Positions 1-10,192 of a DNA stretch of 64,000 nt are shown here, piece by piece. Position numbers and translations under genes: made by a program. Position 1 is the stretch's first letter. Every line of letters begins with the position of its first letter. Source of the DNA: Prochlorococcus sp. MIT 0604. GTDB lineage: Bacteria > Cyanobacteriota > Cyanobacteriia > PCC-6307 > Cyanobiaceae. Below the pieces are notes generated by a model that worked only from the letters and a program-made list of their open reading frames with translations, searched no databases and was not told where the DNA came from. The DNA is taken from contig NZ_CP007753.1 of NCBI RefSeq assembly GCF_000757845.1, positions 186,001 to 250,000 on the forward strand, given 5' to 3'.

Positions 1-1119
1 AGTTTCAAGTGCAGGTATAATTCCTTCTAGTTCACTAACAAGTTTTAAAGCGTCTAAAGCTTCTTGATCTGTGACTGATCCATATTCTGCTCTACCTATA
101 TCTTTTAAATGGCTATGTTCAGGTCCCACTCCAGGGTAATCTAAACCTGCACTTATTGAGTGAGCCTCTTGTACTTGGCCATTATCATCTTGCAAGAGAA
201 GACTCATTGATCCATGCAAAATTCCAACTGACCCTTTAGTGATAGTGGCAGCATGTTTATCAGTATCAACTCCGCTTCCTGCGGCTTCAACTCCAATAAG
301 ACGCACAGAAGTTTCTTTAACAAAAGGATGGAAAAGCCCCATTGCATTTGATCCCCCACCTACACAAGCAAGCAAAATATCGGGCAAAGACCCAAATGAT
401 TCCAAACATTGTTTTTTAGTTTCTTCACCTATAACTGCATGAAAATCTCGCACAATCTTTGGGAAAGGGTGTGGGCCTGCAACAGATCCTAAAATGTAGT
501 GTGTGGTTTCGACATTAGAAACCCAATCTCTAATGGCTTCACTAGTAGCATCCTTAAGTGTTGCAGTTCCAGAATTTACAACTTTAACTTCAGCTCCTAA
601 AAGTTTCATTCTGAAAACGTTGAGGGATTGCCTTTTTATGTCTTCAGCACCCATGTAGATAATACATTTCAAGCCAAATCTCGCACAAACAGTAGCAGTA
701 GCAACCCCATGCTGACCTGCTCCAGTTTCTGCAATTATTCTTTTTTTGCCCATTCTTATTGCCAATAAAGCTTGTCCAAGAGCATTATTAATTTTGTGAG
801 CCCCAGTATGATTTAAATCTTCTCTTTTAAGCCATATTCTAGGAGTTGCTTGTTTATTTTTGTAATGTTCAGTAAGTCTTTTGGCTTCATAAAGTGGTGT
901 TTCTCTTCCTACATAAGTCTTAAGTAGATGATTTAATTCTTCTACAAAAAGTTTATCTTTCCATGCATTAGATGCAGCGTCTTCAAGCTCAAAAAGAGCG
1001 GGCATTAGCGTTTCAGGAACATATTGACCACCATATTTTCCAAATCTTCCCTCTTTGGAGGGTTGATTTAAATCGTCATTTCTATAGTTTTGATCTTTGC
1101 GAGAAAATGTACTTACCAC
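1..1119 (-). CDS. trpB: Tryptophan synthase beta subunit (partial, C-terminus beyond window)
   Basis: Catalyses the last step of tryptophan synthesis, joining indole to serine with PLP, as the beta part of an alpha2-beta2 complex. About 373 N-terminal residues are present and the reading frame runs off the left edge; the family is about 400-415 residues. The translation shows the usual opening ([19 protein letters not shown]), the PLP-lysine motif [10 protein letters not shown] and the glycine-rich phosphate-binding GGGSNAMG. No ATG lies near the expected N-terminus, so I use GTG at 1119 (GTG GTA AGT ACA), which gives the N-terminus VSTFSRKDQ. It is divergent from the SUI1-like gene, with only 48 bases between them. 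Identity is secure; the start is likely. Confidence 0.95.
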   Translation of the reverse strand, partial: MVSTFSRKDQNYRNDDLNQPSKEGRFGKYGGQYVPETLMPALFELEDAASNAWKDKLFVEELNHLLKTYVGRETPLYEAKRLTEHYKNKQATPRIWLKREDLNHTGAHKINNALGQALLAIRMGKKRIIAETGAGQHGVATATVCARFGLKCIIYMGAEDIKRQSLNVFRMKLLGAEVKVVNSGTATLKDATSEAIRDWVSNVETTHYILGSVAGPHPFPKIVRDFHAVIGEETKKQCLESFGSLPDILLACVGGGSNAMGLFHPFVKETSVRLIGVEAAGSGVDTDKHAATITKGSVGILHGSMSLLLQDDNGQVQEAHSISAGLDYPGVGPEHSHLKDIGRAEYGSVTDQEALDALKLVSELEGIIPALET

Positions 1120-1167
1120 TTTTTCTATAGAATAAGTATTAACTAACTATAGATTATTTTGAAAATA

Positions 1168-1479
1168 ATGGGAAAAAAGAATTGGATTGAATTTGATAAT
1201 CAAGAAAAGAAATCTGAAGAAACAGCTAAGGTAGATACTTTTAATAAAAGATCAAAAATAAATATTTCAAAACAAAAAAAAGGTAAAAAGGGCAAGACTA
1301 TAACTTTAATTAGAGGTTTAGGCACTGATGATGAAATCTTATTAAAAGAATTACTAAAAAAAATCAAAGTTTTTTGTGGGACTGGAGGAACATTAATTGA
1401 TAGAAATATCCAGTTACAAGGCGATATGGTATCGAAATCAATTGAGTTTCTTCGTAAAGAGGGATTTCATAATTTATGA
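1168..1479 (+). CDS. SUI1/eIF1-like translation factor (YciH type)
   Basis: A 103-residue basic protein. A lysine-rich N-terminal half (residues 1-45) is followed by a SUI1/eIF1 fold: TLIRGLGTDDEILLKELLKKIK, then FCGTGGTLIDR and IQLQGDMVSKSIEFLRKEGF. In eukaryotes and archaea this family polices start-codon choice on the small ribosomal subunit; the role of the bacterial members is poorly known. I start at ATG 1168. An in-frame TTG nine bases upstream is possible but less likely. It precedes cysC by 42 bases on the same strand and is divergent from trpB. Confidence 0.88.
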   Translation: MGKKNWIEFDNQEKKSEETAKVDTFNKRSKINISKQKKGKKGKTITLIRGLGTDDEILLKELLKKIKVFCGTGGTLIDRNIQLQGDMVSKSIEFLRKEGFHNL

Positions 1480-1521
1480 AGCAAGGGTTAGGATAGGTTT
1501 TTAATTTTGATGAAGTAAAAA

Positions 1522-2145
1522 ATGAAAGAACAAAATCAAACAAAGTCAACCAATATAAAGTGGCACAACTTAACTATTGATAGAGAAAAGTTAGAGCAAA
1601 TGAGAGGTCATAAAGGTATGGTTATCTGGTTTACAGGTTTATCTGGTTCTGGGAAAAGTACTTTGGCCAACGCTTTAAATGAAGTTTTACACTTAGATGG
1701 TTTTTCGACTTATGTGTTGGATGGAGATAATATTAGACACGGTTTATGTAAAGATCTTGGTTTTTCGGATGAAGATAGAGAAGAAAATATAAGAAGAATT
1801 GGCGAAGTTGCCAATTTATTTATGAATGCTGGGATAATAACTATTACAGCATTCGTTTCGCCATTTATTAGTGATAGAGATAAGGTGAGAAAAATTATTG
1901 GATCTAAAGATTTTATTGAAGTTTATTGTGCTGCTGATATCACAGTTTGCGAAAATAGGGATACTAAAGGTCTTTATAAGAAAGCTCGCTTGGGTGAAAT
2001 TAAGGAATTCACAGGAATTTCTAGTCCATATGAAGCTCCTCTTAATCCCGAAATTGTTGTTGAAACAGGTTCGTTAGATTTAAATGATTCCGTTGAAAAA
2101 ATTATTAACTACCTTAAAAAAGAAAACTTTCTTAACAAGGCCTAA
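1522..2145 (+). CDS. cysC: Adenylylsulfate (APS) kinase
   Basis: Phosphorylates adenosine 5'-phosphosulfate to PAPS in sulfate activation. The 207-residue protein has the Walker A loop GLSGSGKST at residues 39-47, followed by LDGDNIRHGL and the DREENIRRIGEVA segment that are typical of the substrate-binding region of APS kinases, and ends with the characteristic YEAPLNPEIVVET region. The length matches the family. The partner ATP sulfurylase gene lies in this window but far away (62.3-63.4 kb), so the two steps are not in one operon. It is convergent with purE, with a 15-base gap and no clear hairpin terminator. Confidence 0.96.
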   Translation: MKEQNQTKSTNIKWHNLTIDREKLEQMRGHKGMVIWFTGLSGSGKSTLANALNEVLHLDGFSTYVLDGDNIRHGLCKDLGFSDEDREENIRRIGEVANLFMNAGIITITAFVSPFISDRDKVRKIIGSKDFIEVYCAADITVCENRDTKGLYKKARLGEIKEFTGISSPYEAPLNPEIVVETGSLDLNDSVEKIINYLKKENFLNKA

Positions 2146-2160
2146 TAGAAAAATATTAGT

Positions 2161-2697
2161 TCAATTATTTTGAAGATAATTGTTAGGTCCAATATTTGAT
2201 AACTTACTATTTTTAGTTCTTACCTGTGAATGTAGATTTTCTCTGAATTCTTTCAAATTTTTCTTTATGGATTCATCAAATAAACTGATCATCTCTATTG
2301 CCAATAATCCAGCATTCTGACCTCCATTAATTGCAACTGTTGCAACTGGAATTCCAGCGGGCATTTGAACGATTGATAAAAGAGAGTCAATCCCCTTAAG
2401 TGTCTTACTCTCTACTGGCACGCCAATTACAGGAATGCACGTTATGGATGCCAGCATTCCTGGAAGATGAGCAGCACCCCCAGCTCCGGCAATTATTACT
2501 TTTATGTTTTCTGATTCTGCATTTTTTGCATATTCCATCATTTCAATAGGTGTTCGATGTGCAGAAAGTATAGAAACTTCAGTTTTTATTCCAAATTCTC
2601 TTAAAATATCAATGGCTGGTTTCAATGTTTTTAGATCTGAATCACTACCCATTACGACAGCAATTTTATAAATATCTTTAGAATTCAATTCTGACAA
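2161..2697 (-). CDS. purE: N5-carboxyaminoimidazole ribonucleotide mutase
   Basis: Class I PurE, which rearranges N5-CAIR to CAIR in purine synthesis; its partner PurK is not in this window. Motifs are VVMGSDSDL (residues 14-22), SAHRTP (45-50) and GAGGAAHLPGM (71-81), which form the nucleotide and CO2-transfer site. The 178-residue length is about 10-15 residues above the usual, because of a polar C-terminal tail. It is divergent from chlM across an 89-base gap that must hold both promoters. Confidence 0.96.
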   Translation of the reverse strand: MSELNSKDIYKIAVVMGSDSDLKTLKPAIDILREFGIKTEVSILSAHRTPIEMMEYAKNAESENIKVIIAGAGGAAHLPGMLASITCIPVIGVPVESKTLKGIDSLLSIVQMPAGIPVATVAINGGQNAGLLAIEMISLFDESIKKNLKEFRENLHSQVRTKNSKLSNIGPNNYLQNN

Positions 2698-2786
2698 AAT
2701 AACAAATCAATTCTTTCCTATAATGGCGTGCAATTAATTTGGCGCCAGTTAGTTAGTATAAAAAGAATAAATTTTCATAGAATATT

Positions 2787-3488
2787 ATGACGTCAAATAA
2801 GATTATCGAAAAAAGTGAAGTAAGAGAGTATTTTAATGGTACTGGCTTTGAAAGATGGAATAAAATTTATAGCAAATCTGATGAAATTAATACAGTTCAG
2901 AAAAATATTAGGAAAGGACATCAAAAAACTGTAGATGATGTAGTCTCATATATCAAAAATTATCCTGAACTAACAAAAAAAAGTTATTGTGATGCAGGCT
3001 GTGGTGTAGGAAGTCTTTCCATACCTTTATTAAGACTTGGTATAAAAGAACTACAGGTGAGCGATATTTCTTCTGAAATGATTAAAGAAACAAAAAAACG
3101 CATTCATGAATTAGGTTTGAGTCAAGGTAAAATTAAATATGAAGTCTGTGATCTGGAAAAATTAAAAGGATTATTTGATGTTGTAGTTTGTTTGGATGTA
3201 TTTATTCATTATCCTCAACCGGTCGCAGAAGAAATGGTCCAACATCTATGCGATTTAAGCAAAGAAAAACTAATCGTTAGCTTTGCTCCTTATACTCCAG
3301 TTCTTGCTATTCTAAAAAATATTGGAAAATTATTTCCTGGGCCAAGTAAAACTACAAGGGCATATACATTGAAAGAAAAGGGTATTATTAATGCTGCTAA
3401 AGAAAGAGGATTTAAAGTTGTTAAAAAGAAATTAAATCAAGCTCCTTTTTATTTTTCAAAACTAATTGAATTCGAAAAAATTAAATAA
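2787..3488 (+). CDS. chlM: Magnesium-protoporphyrin IX methyltransferase
   Basis: Transfers a methyl group from SAM to Mg-protoporphyrin IX on the way to (divinyl) chlorophyll. The 233-residue protein has the SAM motif YCDAGCGVGSLSIPL (about residues 67-81), then the DISSEMI acidic loop and the VVCLDVFIHYPQ motif that typify ChlM/BchM. The opening (residues 1-50, with VREYFNGTGFERWNKIY) is the usual family N-terminus. It is convergent with the response regulator, one base apart. The assignment is strong from family signatures. Confidence 0.95.
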   Translation: MTSNKIIEKSEVREYFNGTGFERWNKIYSKSDEINTVQKNIRKGHQKTVDDVVSYIKNYPELTKKSYCDAGCGVGSLSIPLLRLGIKELQVSDISSEMIKETKKRIHELGLSQGKIKYEVCDLEKLKGLFDVVVCLDVFIHYPQPVAEEMVQHLCDLSKEKLIVSFAPYTPVLAILKNIGKLFPGPSKTTRAYTLKEKGIINAAKERGFKVVKKKLNQAPFYFSKLIEFEKIK

Positions 3489-3489
3489 T

Positions 3490-4218
3490 CTATTTTACTA
3501 AATGATTTTCAAGTGCATAACGAACTAGTTCTGTTCTGCTAGATGTACCTGTCTTGATAAAAAGTCTACTTACATATTTTTCAACATTTCTAATAGATGT
3601 TTCAAGCTGTCTTGCAATTTCCTTGTTCATCAGACCCTCTGCTACTAGTTGAAGTACACTTGCTTCTCTTGGAGTAAAATTAGGAATATTTATTTTATTT
3701 TCTGAATCAGTCGAATTTTGGTCTGTGAGCATAGATTTTATTTCAGTAATTTGCTTCGCCATTTTGCTTACGTCAATATCTGCGAATCGTGCTGCTTCTT
3801 TCAGTAAACGTTCTTGTCTGTTGATTACATTTTTAACTCTTGCAGCTAATTCATCGGGATCGAAAGGTTTGGAAATATAATCATCAACTCCTGCAAGATA
3901 ACCTTCTGTTCTGTCTAGGGTCATTCCTTTTGCAGTTAGAAAAATTACTGGAGTTCCTCCTAATTTTTCATCCTCTCTAATTTTTTCTAATAAATCATAA
4001 CCGTTGGCTCGTGGCATCATAACATCGCTAATTATCAAATCGGGGAAAATTGTTTGAGCTTTTTCCCAACCATCCTCGCCATCAACTGCAATAAATATTT
4101 CAAAGCCTTCATCTTCTAGAAATGTTTTAACAGCTGTTCTTAAACCAGGCTCATCATCAACTAATAAAATTCTTGATTTTCTTGGCAGTTCATTATTTAT
4201 TTGATTAATTTCATTCAT
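3490..4218 (-). CDS. NarL/LuxR-type response regulator
   Basis: A two-domain transcription regulator of 242 residues. The receiver domain (about 16-130) has the acidic pair D21-D22, the phospho-acceptor D65 in LIISDVMMPR, the switch threonine in FLTAK and the conserved lysine in SKPFD (117). A linker with coiled-coil character (about 135-175) leads to a LuxR/GerE helix-turn-helix (about 180-242: FTPREASVLQLVAEGLMNKEIA). This layout matches the cyanobacterial and plastid Ycf29-like regulators. No histidine kinase gene is nearby, so its partner and targets are unknown. It is divergent from the cysteine desulfurase gene. Confidence 0.9.
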   Translation of the reverse strand: MNEINQINNELPRKSRILLVDDEPGLRTAVKTFLEDEGFEIFIAVDGEDGWEKAQTIFPDLIISDVMMPRANGYDLLEKIREDEKLGGTPVIFLTAKGMTLDRTEGYLAGVDDYISKPFDPDELAARVKNVINRQERLLKEAARFADIDVSKMAKQITEIKSMLTDQNSTDSENKINIPNFTPREASVLQLVAEGLMNKEIARQLETSIRNVEKYVSRLFIKTGTSSRTELVRYALENHLVK

Positions 4219-4277
4219 TTTTTAAATTCTTAAATTTGTTTTTCTAGTAATAAACAGAATTTTATATACTAAACATT

Positions 4278-5423
4278 ATGCTATCAACTCCCATACTACT
4301 AGATTATCAATCTTCGACTCCTTGCTCTAAAGATGTTGTTGATTCTATGAAACCTTTTTGGAGTGAGATATTTTCTAACCCTGCAAGCAAATCTAATTTG
4401 GCGGGGATTAAAGCAAGCGCTATATTGGAAGCCTCAAGAGAAAAAATAGAACAAAATTTATTTCTTAAGAATAAAAAAGTTATTTTTACAAGCGGGGCAA
4501 CTGAATCTAATAACTTAGCCTTATTAGGTTTTGCTAGAAATTTCTATAAAAAAACAGGAAATTATGGACATATTATTACCTTAAAAACAGAGCATAAGGC
4601 CGTTTTGGAGCCCCTAAACCAACTAAAAAAAGAGGGATTTATGGTTACAGAAATTAATCCTGGGAAAGATGGCTTAATTTCAGAAGAAAAATTCAAAAAA
4701 AATATAAGAGAAGATACATTTCTGGTGAGTATTATGTTGGCAAATAACGAAATAGGAGTCATCCAGCCTGTAGAGAATATTTCAAAGATATGTAAATCGC
4801 GAGGAATAACTTTTCACTCTGATTTTGCACAATGTTTAGGTTATATCGACTTAGACAATCTTTTATCAGATGTAAATATGATAACGATGAGTTCTCACAA
4901 AATATATGGTCCTAAAGGGATAGGACTTCTTTTGATTGATAAAGAAATGCATCTTGAACCTTTAATTGTTGGAGGAGGTCAGGAATATGGTCTCAGGTCT
5001 GGTACATTACCTCTTCCTTTAGTAGTTGGCTTTGCTAAAGCAATAGAGATAGCAGTTTTTAATCAAAAAAATAATTCTGAGAAATTACTTTTCCATAGAA
5101 ATACCCTTTTAGAGGGTTTGTTAGAAAATAATTCTGGTTTATTAATTAATGGCTCAATAGAAAAAAGATTACCTCACAATTTAAATTTGACTGTATTGGA
5201 TCTAAAAGGAGCAAACTTTCATAAACTTTTAAAATCTAAAATAATTTGTTCTAGTGGATCTGCATGTAGTAATGGTGAACCATCTCATGTTTTACTAGCC
5301 TTAGGTAGATCTTTCAAAGAAGCAGAATCTTCAATAAGGTTAAGTATTGGATTAAGCACTAATTCAAAAGATATAAAAAAAGCAATTCATATTCTTACAA
5401 ATACGATCAGATCATTACGCTAG
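4278..5423 (+). CDS. Cysteine desulfurase (NifS/IscS type)
   Basis: A PLP enzyme that takes sulfur from cysteine for Fe-S clusters and thio-cofactors. Of its 381 residues, the key ones are H106 (in KTEHKAVL), the PLP lysine K208 in SSHKIYGPKG and the persulfide cysteine C330 in SSGSACSNGEPSHVL. The last motif, a cysteine in a long loop, marks the group I NifS/IscS branch rather than SufS. No scaffold gene (iscU, sufE) is adjacent. It is convergent with rsmH, 13 bases apart. Whether it is the main desulfurase of the cell cannot be told from this window. Confidence 0.94.
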   Translation: MLSTPILLDYQSSTPCSKDVVDSMKPFWSEIFSNPASKSNLAGIKASAILEASREKIEQNLFLKNKKVIFTSGATESNNLALLGFARNFYKKTGNYGHIITLKTEHKAVLEPLNQLKKEGFMVTEINPGKDGLISEEKFKKNIREDTFLVSIMLANNEIGVIQPVENISKICKSRGITFHSDFAQCLGYIDLDNLLSDVNMITMSSHKIYGPKGIGLLLIDKEMHLEPLIVGGGQEYGLRSGTLPLPLVVGFAKAIEIAVFNQKNNSEKLLFHRNTLLEGLLENNSGLLINGSIEKRLPHNLNLTVLDLKGANFHKLLKSKIICSSGSACSNGEPSHVLLALGRSFKEAESSIRLSIGLSTNSKDIKKAIHILTNTIRSLR

Positions 5424-5436
5424 AAATTATTGGCTC

Positions 5437-6339
5437 TTATTTTAATTGAGCAATTCTTAATTTTCCACTTCTAGCTCTTTTATTAAGTTCGACTTCTTGT
5501 TCTGAAGGAGTTATTGGCTTTTTTGTCAGGTTTTTTAGTCTTTGATCATTCTTAAAAGAATTTTTAACTAACCTATCCTCCAGGGAATGAAAACTAATAA
5601 TAGAAATAATACCTCCTGGCAAAATCCATTCAGGGACAACTTGCAAAAATTTTTCTAATACTTCAATTTCTTTATTTACAGCAATTCTTAGTGCTTGAAA
5701 TGTTCTTGTTGCTGGGTGTATTTTTTTATATCTTTGTTTTGGTGGAAAGCAGCCTGCAATAGAATAGGCTAATTCTTTTGTCCCAGAATATTTCCCATTT
5801 TCTTTCAAATCCATTTTAATTTTCCGAGCAATCTTTCTTGATAATCTCTCTTCTCCATATTTATAAATTAGGTTAGCTAGATCTTTTTCATTTAAAGCCT
5901 CAATTAATTTCTCTGCATCAACCTCAAGAAAAGGATTCATGCGCATATCAAGCGGACCATCTTTTTGAAAACTAAATCCTCTTTTAGGGTCATCAATTTG
6001 GTTGCTATTTACTCCAAGATCTGCAATCACAAAAGAAACTTTTTCTTTTGGCATAAAATCCGCAAAATTTGTAGACCTAATATCAAGCCTATTTTTAAAT
6101 TCATCAAGTTTTTTTGATGCTGATTTTCTTGCGAATGGATCTTGATCAAGTCCAATTATATTTAAATCCGTATATTTTCTTAATAAATGATAAGAGTGCC
6201 CGCCTCCGCCTAAAGTTGCGTCTATTCCTTTAAGTTGGTTGTTATGGATTAATGGGTAATGCTCTAATGAGGCCATAATCTCATCTGTCATAACTGATTT
6301 ATGATTGAAAAAAGATGAATCAGATAGGTCAGTTTGCAT
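5437..6339 (-). CDS. rsmH: 16S rRNA m4C1402 methyltransferase
   Basis: MraW/RsmH family SAM enzyme that N4-methylates C1402 of 16S rRNA. The 300-residue protein carries the SAM loop GIDATLGGGGHSYHLL, the FVIADLGVNSNQID segment, the DGPLDMRMNP motif and the late IISFHSLEDRLVK motif, all diagnostic of the family. In many bacteria rsmH opens the division cluster; here it stands alone, divergent from ndhH with a 38-base gap. Confidence 0.96.
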   Translation of the reverse strand: MQTDLSDSSFFNHKSVMTDEIMASLEHYPLIHNNQLKGIDATLGGGGHSYHLLRKYTDLNIIGLDQDPFARKSASKKLDEFKNRLDIRSTNFADFMPKEKVSFVIADLGVNSNQIDDPKRGFSFQKDGPLDMRMNPFLEVDAEKLIEALNEKDLANLIYKYGEERLSRKIARKIKMDLKENGKYSGTKELAYSIAGCFPPKQRYKKIHPATRTFQALRIAVNKEIEVLEKFLQVVPEWILPGGIISIISFHSLEDRLVKNSFKNDQRLKNLTKKPITPSEQEVELNKRARSGKLRIAQLK

Positions 6340-6377
6340 AACTTTCGACTAAGATTTATTTAGAAGTTAAATTTCGA

Positions 6378-7565
6378 ATGGCTCAGCTAGAGACTAGAAC
6401 AGAACCAATGGTGGTCAATTTTGGCCCTCACCATCCCTCAATGCATGGTGTTTTAAGGTTAGTTGTAACTCTTGATGGTGAGAATGTCATTGATTGTGAG
6501 CCAGTAATTGGATATTTACATAGAGGAATGGAAAAGATAGCTGAAAATAGGACAAATGTAATGTATGTACCTTATGTAAGCAGAATGGATTATGCAGCAG
6601 GAATGTTTTATGAAGCTATTGTAGTAAATGCTCCTGAAAGATTAGCTAGCATTCCAGTTCCTAAAAGAGCTAGTTACATCAGAGTTCTAATGCTAGAACT
6701 CAATCGTATTGCTAATCATCTTTTGTGGCTCGGTCCCTTTTTAGCAGACGTAGGAGCTCAAACTCCATTTTTCTATATTTTTAGAGAAAGAGAAATGATA
6801 TATGATCTCTGGGAAGCTGCTACTGGGCAGAGGCTGATAAATAATAATTTCTTTAGGATAGGCGGTGTTGCATGTGATCTTCCATACGGATGGTTAGAAA
6901 AATGTATAGACTTTTGTGATTGGTTTGGACCAAAGATCGATGAATATGAAAAATTAATCACAAATAATCCAATTTTTAGAAAAAGAATAGAAGGTCTGGG
7001 AACTATACAAAGAGAACAGGCAATTAATTGGTCTTTGTCTGGGCCAATGCTTAGAGCTTCTGGAGTCTCCTGGGATTTAAGGAAAGTCGATAGTTATGAA
7101 TGTTATGACGATTTTGATTGGCAGATTGCTTCAGAAAAAGAAGGTGATTGTTACGCGAGATATCGAGTAAGAGTTGAGGAGATGAGACAATCATTAAGCA
7201 TCATTCGCCAAGCCTGCAAAATGATTCCAGGAGGTCCAACAGAAAATTTAGAGGCTCAAAGAATGGCGACTGAAGATAAGAAAAGTGAAATATTTGGTAT
7301 TGACTATCAATATGTAGCTAAGAAGGTTGCTCCAACTTTTAAAATTCCTAATGGAGAATTGTATACAAGATTAGAGTCCGGTAAAGGGGAAATAGGTGTA
7401 TTTATTCAAGGAAATAATGAAGTTACCCCATGGAGATTTAAAATCAGAGCAGCTGATTTAAATAATCTGCAAATATTGCCTCATATTCTTAAAGGTGCCA
7501 AAATTGCCGATATTATGGCAATACTTGGCTCAATAGATGTAATTATGGGATCTGTTGATAGATAA
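6378..7565 (+). CDS. ndhH: NAD(P)H dehydrogenase (NDH-1) subunit H
   Basis: The 49-kDa-type subunit of the thylakoid NDH-1 complex, which serves cyclic electron flow, respiration and CO2 uptake. The 395-residue length equals the cyanobacterial and plastid family. Visible signatures are [15 protein letters not shown] near the N-terminus, [15 protein letters not shown], and a C-terminal [28 protein letters not shown]. As in all cyanobacterial NdhH it no longer binds a [NiFe] centre. It is followed nine bases later by the thioesterase gene. Confidence 0.98.
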   Translation: MAQLETRTEPMVVNFGPHHPSMHGVLRLVVTLDGENVIDCEPVIGYLHRGMEKIAENRTNVMYVPYVSRMDYAAGMFYEAIVVNAPERLASIPVPKRASYIRVLMLELNRIANHLLWLGPFLADVGAQTPFFYIFREREMIYDLWEAATGQRLINNNFFRIGGVACDLPYGWLEKCIDFCDWFGPKIDEYEKLITNNPIFRKRIEGLGTIQREQAINWSLSGPMLRASGVSWDLRKVDSYECYDDFDWQIASEKEGDCYARYRVRVEEMRQSLSIIRQACKMIPGGPTENLEAQRMATEDKKSEIFGIDYQYVAKKVAPTFKIPNGELYTRLESGKGEIGVFIQGNNEVTPWRFKIRAADLNNLQILPHILKGAKIADIMAILGSIDVIMGSVDR

Positions 7566-7574
7566 GTTCTTTAA

Positions 7575-8027
<453 letters not shown>

Positions 8028-8030
8028 TTA

Positions 8031-9233
8031 TTATTTTTTAAATTTATAGTTTATTTTTTCTGTATTGGTATTTTTGTTTTTAACAATCCACTTTTCAGGT
8101 TTTTCATGATTAGGCCAACTTTGAGAAAATTTTTTTAATAAACTTAATGAATTTTCAATATTTTCACGATTTGTATGTTCTTTATATTCAACAATTATCT
8201 TAATTCTATTTCCCCATAATTTGTCGGATAATTTTGAAATATTGAATTTATCAATTGGGATATTTTCTTTCATAATGAAATCATTTAATCGAGTTTCAAT
8301 TAATTTTGGAAAAACGATTTCTCCTCCTGAATCAAAAGCGTTATCACCTCTTCCAAGAAAATTTAAATATAAAGTATTATTGATTTGATTAATTTCACCT
8401 AAATCTCCGGTTTGCCACCATCCTTTTTTATTTTTGAAATTTTCAGTTTTTGAAGAGCCTATTATTTCGATTCCAATTCTGGCTGATTTAATCTCGATTA
8501 ATCCTTGTGCGTTAATTCTTATTTTTGAATCAGGTAGTATTTCACCAACATTTTCAAAACCCATTAAGAATTCTTTTGGTTTTAAACTCGTAACCATTGC
8601 TGCTGTTTCAGTTGATCCGTAACAAGGTGCTAATTTTATTTTTTCTTCTATACATTGCTTTGCAGTTTCGCTTGAAATTGAAGCTCCACCTACCCAAATT
8701 AGATCAAAAATTTTCAGCCAACTAATGCCATCTTTTTGAGTTAGAAGTCTTTGCAACTGGGTAGGGACTAATGACGTAATTAAGTGTTTTTTGTTTTTTT
8801 TTGATTTAATTGTAAAAAGTAAAAGTTCACGAGTTTTTTTTATTAAATTCGGAGAAATATTGATACAATCACATCCCCAAGTTTGACTTCTAAAAATTGG
8901 CATTAATCCACTTATATGGTTTAGGGGTAAAGTATTTAAAATTAAGCAGTTTTGCAATTCAAATCCTTGATCTATTAGCCATTGACCAGATGTAGCTGCA
9001 GATAATTGAAGATTATCTAAATGGTGAAAACATTTTCTCGGTTTCCCAGAACTCCCACTACTGTTTAAGATAATTGCTGGACCATTTTCAGTAATTGAAT
9101 CTAATACATCTTCATCTTTATAAAATTTGTTTTTTACATAAATAATTTTATTCTCTCTAATTTTTTCAAAAATTTTCTCTATAGATTGAGTTTCGTTATT
9201 TTCAACTTCAATAGTATGAATTTTATTTTTCAT
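8031..9233 (-). CDS. menE: O-succinylbenzoate-CoA ligase
   Basis: An acyl-CoA synthetase of the AMP-binding family, which activates o-succinylbenzoate in phylloquinone synthesis. It has the P-loop-like NSSGSSGKPRKC, the YGSTETAAMV motif and a C-terminal GWWQTGDLGEI...GRGDNAFDSGGE segment. I place the start at ATG 9233, where it overlaps the menC stop codon as ATGA; an in-frame TTG at 9245 would add four residues. At 400 residues it is shorter than typical ligases of about 450-490, as is common for picocyanobacterial MenE. The three genes menA-menC-menE form one operon. Confidence 0.92.
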   Translation of the reverse strand: MKNKIHTIEVENNETQSIEKIFEKIRENKIIYVKNKFYKDEDVLDSITENGPAIILNSSGSSGKPRKCFHHLDNLQLSAATSGQWLIDQGFELQNCLILNTLPLNHISGLMPIFRSQTWGCDCINISPNLIKKTRELLLFTIKSKKNKKHLITSLVPTQLQRLLTQKDGISWLKIFDLIWVGGASISSETAKQCIEEKIKLAPCYGSTETAAMVTSLKPKEFLMGFENVGEILPDSKIRINAQGLIEIKSARIGIEIIGSSKTENFKNKKGWWQTGDLGEINQINNTLYLNFLGRGDNAFDSGGEIVFPKLIETRLNDFIMKENIPIDKFNISKLSDKLWGNRIKIIVEYKEHTNRENIENSLSLLKKFSQSWPNHEKPEKWIVKNKNTNTEKINYKFKK

Positions 9234-10192
9234 AGTTGATCCCAAATCTTGTTTGCGTCATTTAAAAATAGAAATGAATTAGGGAAATTATTAATTGCTA
9301 AACCAGGTACTTTTGGAGTGGGTCCTTGTAATTGTAGAGAAGATAAATGATAGAGCCATCTCTTACCTATTCCAGTTTCAAATGAGGTACTTATAGATAT
9401 TAAAGCTTTTTTATTTTCTAACTCTCTTAAAAGCTTAACAGGATTATTTTCTTGAGAAGGCCTTCGAATTTGCCAACCCTTCCACTCATCAATCAAAGCT
9501 GGAAATTTTAAAAGTGATTCGTCTAAGGCTATTGGGATTTTTTTGTTGAGTTCTTTCATTCCTTCAATATCATCAACACAGAGAGGTTGTTCTAACCAAT
9601 CTATATTTTTGTTATCTTTCAAAATATCAGCCCATCTATTCGCTATTTTTCTCCCCCAAGATCCATTAGCATCTATTCTTAACTTAATATTATTGCCTAT
9701 TTGGCTTAAAATTTCTTCTAAATTTGCTTCTTCCTCATGGTTATCTCTTAATGCTACTTTCCATTTTACGGTTACTGATTGTCTAATATTAGATAGTCTT
9801 TTTTTAATTTCATTTAGCTCTGAAATTACTCTTTCAGAATTTAAAAGTATCGCTGTTTTATCAATTTCATCAAAGGCATAGTTTTCTTTAAAAATTATTT
9901 TTCCATTTATCTCAGCTAATGCAGAATTTATTGCAGATTGAATGCATGGGTGAAAACTATTTATTTGCTCAGATAAATTAAATACTTCTACATTCTCAGG
10001 GATCATATTTAATTGTTTTGAACATTTTTTTAAGTCTTCTTCTTGAAGTGGTGAAACTTCTCCAAACCCAATTTTTTCATTTCTTGTTAATTTAATTATC
10101 CACCCCAGTTTTGTAAGATACGTGGTTTTAGAATTTTTTACTTTTGTAGATAACTTAAAGCTGTAAGATTTTTTTTTAAATATTAAGTTCAT
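9230..10192 (-). CDS. menC: o-Succinylbenzoate synthase
   Basis: An enolase-superfamily dehydratase that converts SHCHC to o-succinylbenzoate. The 320-residue protein shows the catalytic VKWKVAL lysine pair, the metal ligands in LRIDANGSW, WLEQPL and IALDESLL, and the late ISTSFETGIG motif. It overlaps menA upstream and menE downstream, each through an ATGA junction, which implies translational coupling. The N-terminal capping region is divergent and lysine-rich. Confidence 0.92.
   Translation of the reverse strand: MNLIFKKKSYSFKLSTKVKNSKTTYLTKLGWIIKLTRNEKIGFGEVSPLQEEDLKKCSKQLNMIPENVEVFNLSEQINSFHPCIQSAINSALAEINGKIIFKENYAFDEIDKTAILLNSERVISELNEIKKRLSNIRQSVTVKWKVALRDNHEEEANLEEILSQIGNNIKLRIDANGSWGRKIANRWADILKDNKNIDWLEQPLCVDDIEGMKELNKKIPIALDESLLKFPALIDEWKGWQIRRPSQENNPVKLLRELENKKALISISTSFETGIGKRWLYHLSSLQLQGPTPKVPGLAINNFPNSFLFLNDANKIWDQL

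Noticed and set aside
239..442. Plus-strand reading frames inside trpB, such as 239-442
   Set aside because: They are antisense to a strongly conserved gene and have no recognisable product; the same holds for other frames opposite real genes, for example in ftsH, clpB2 and rplL.
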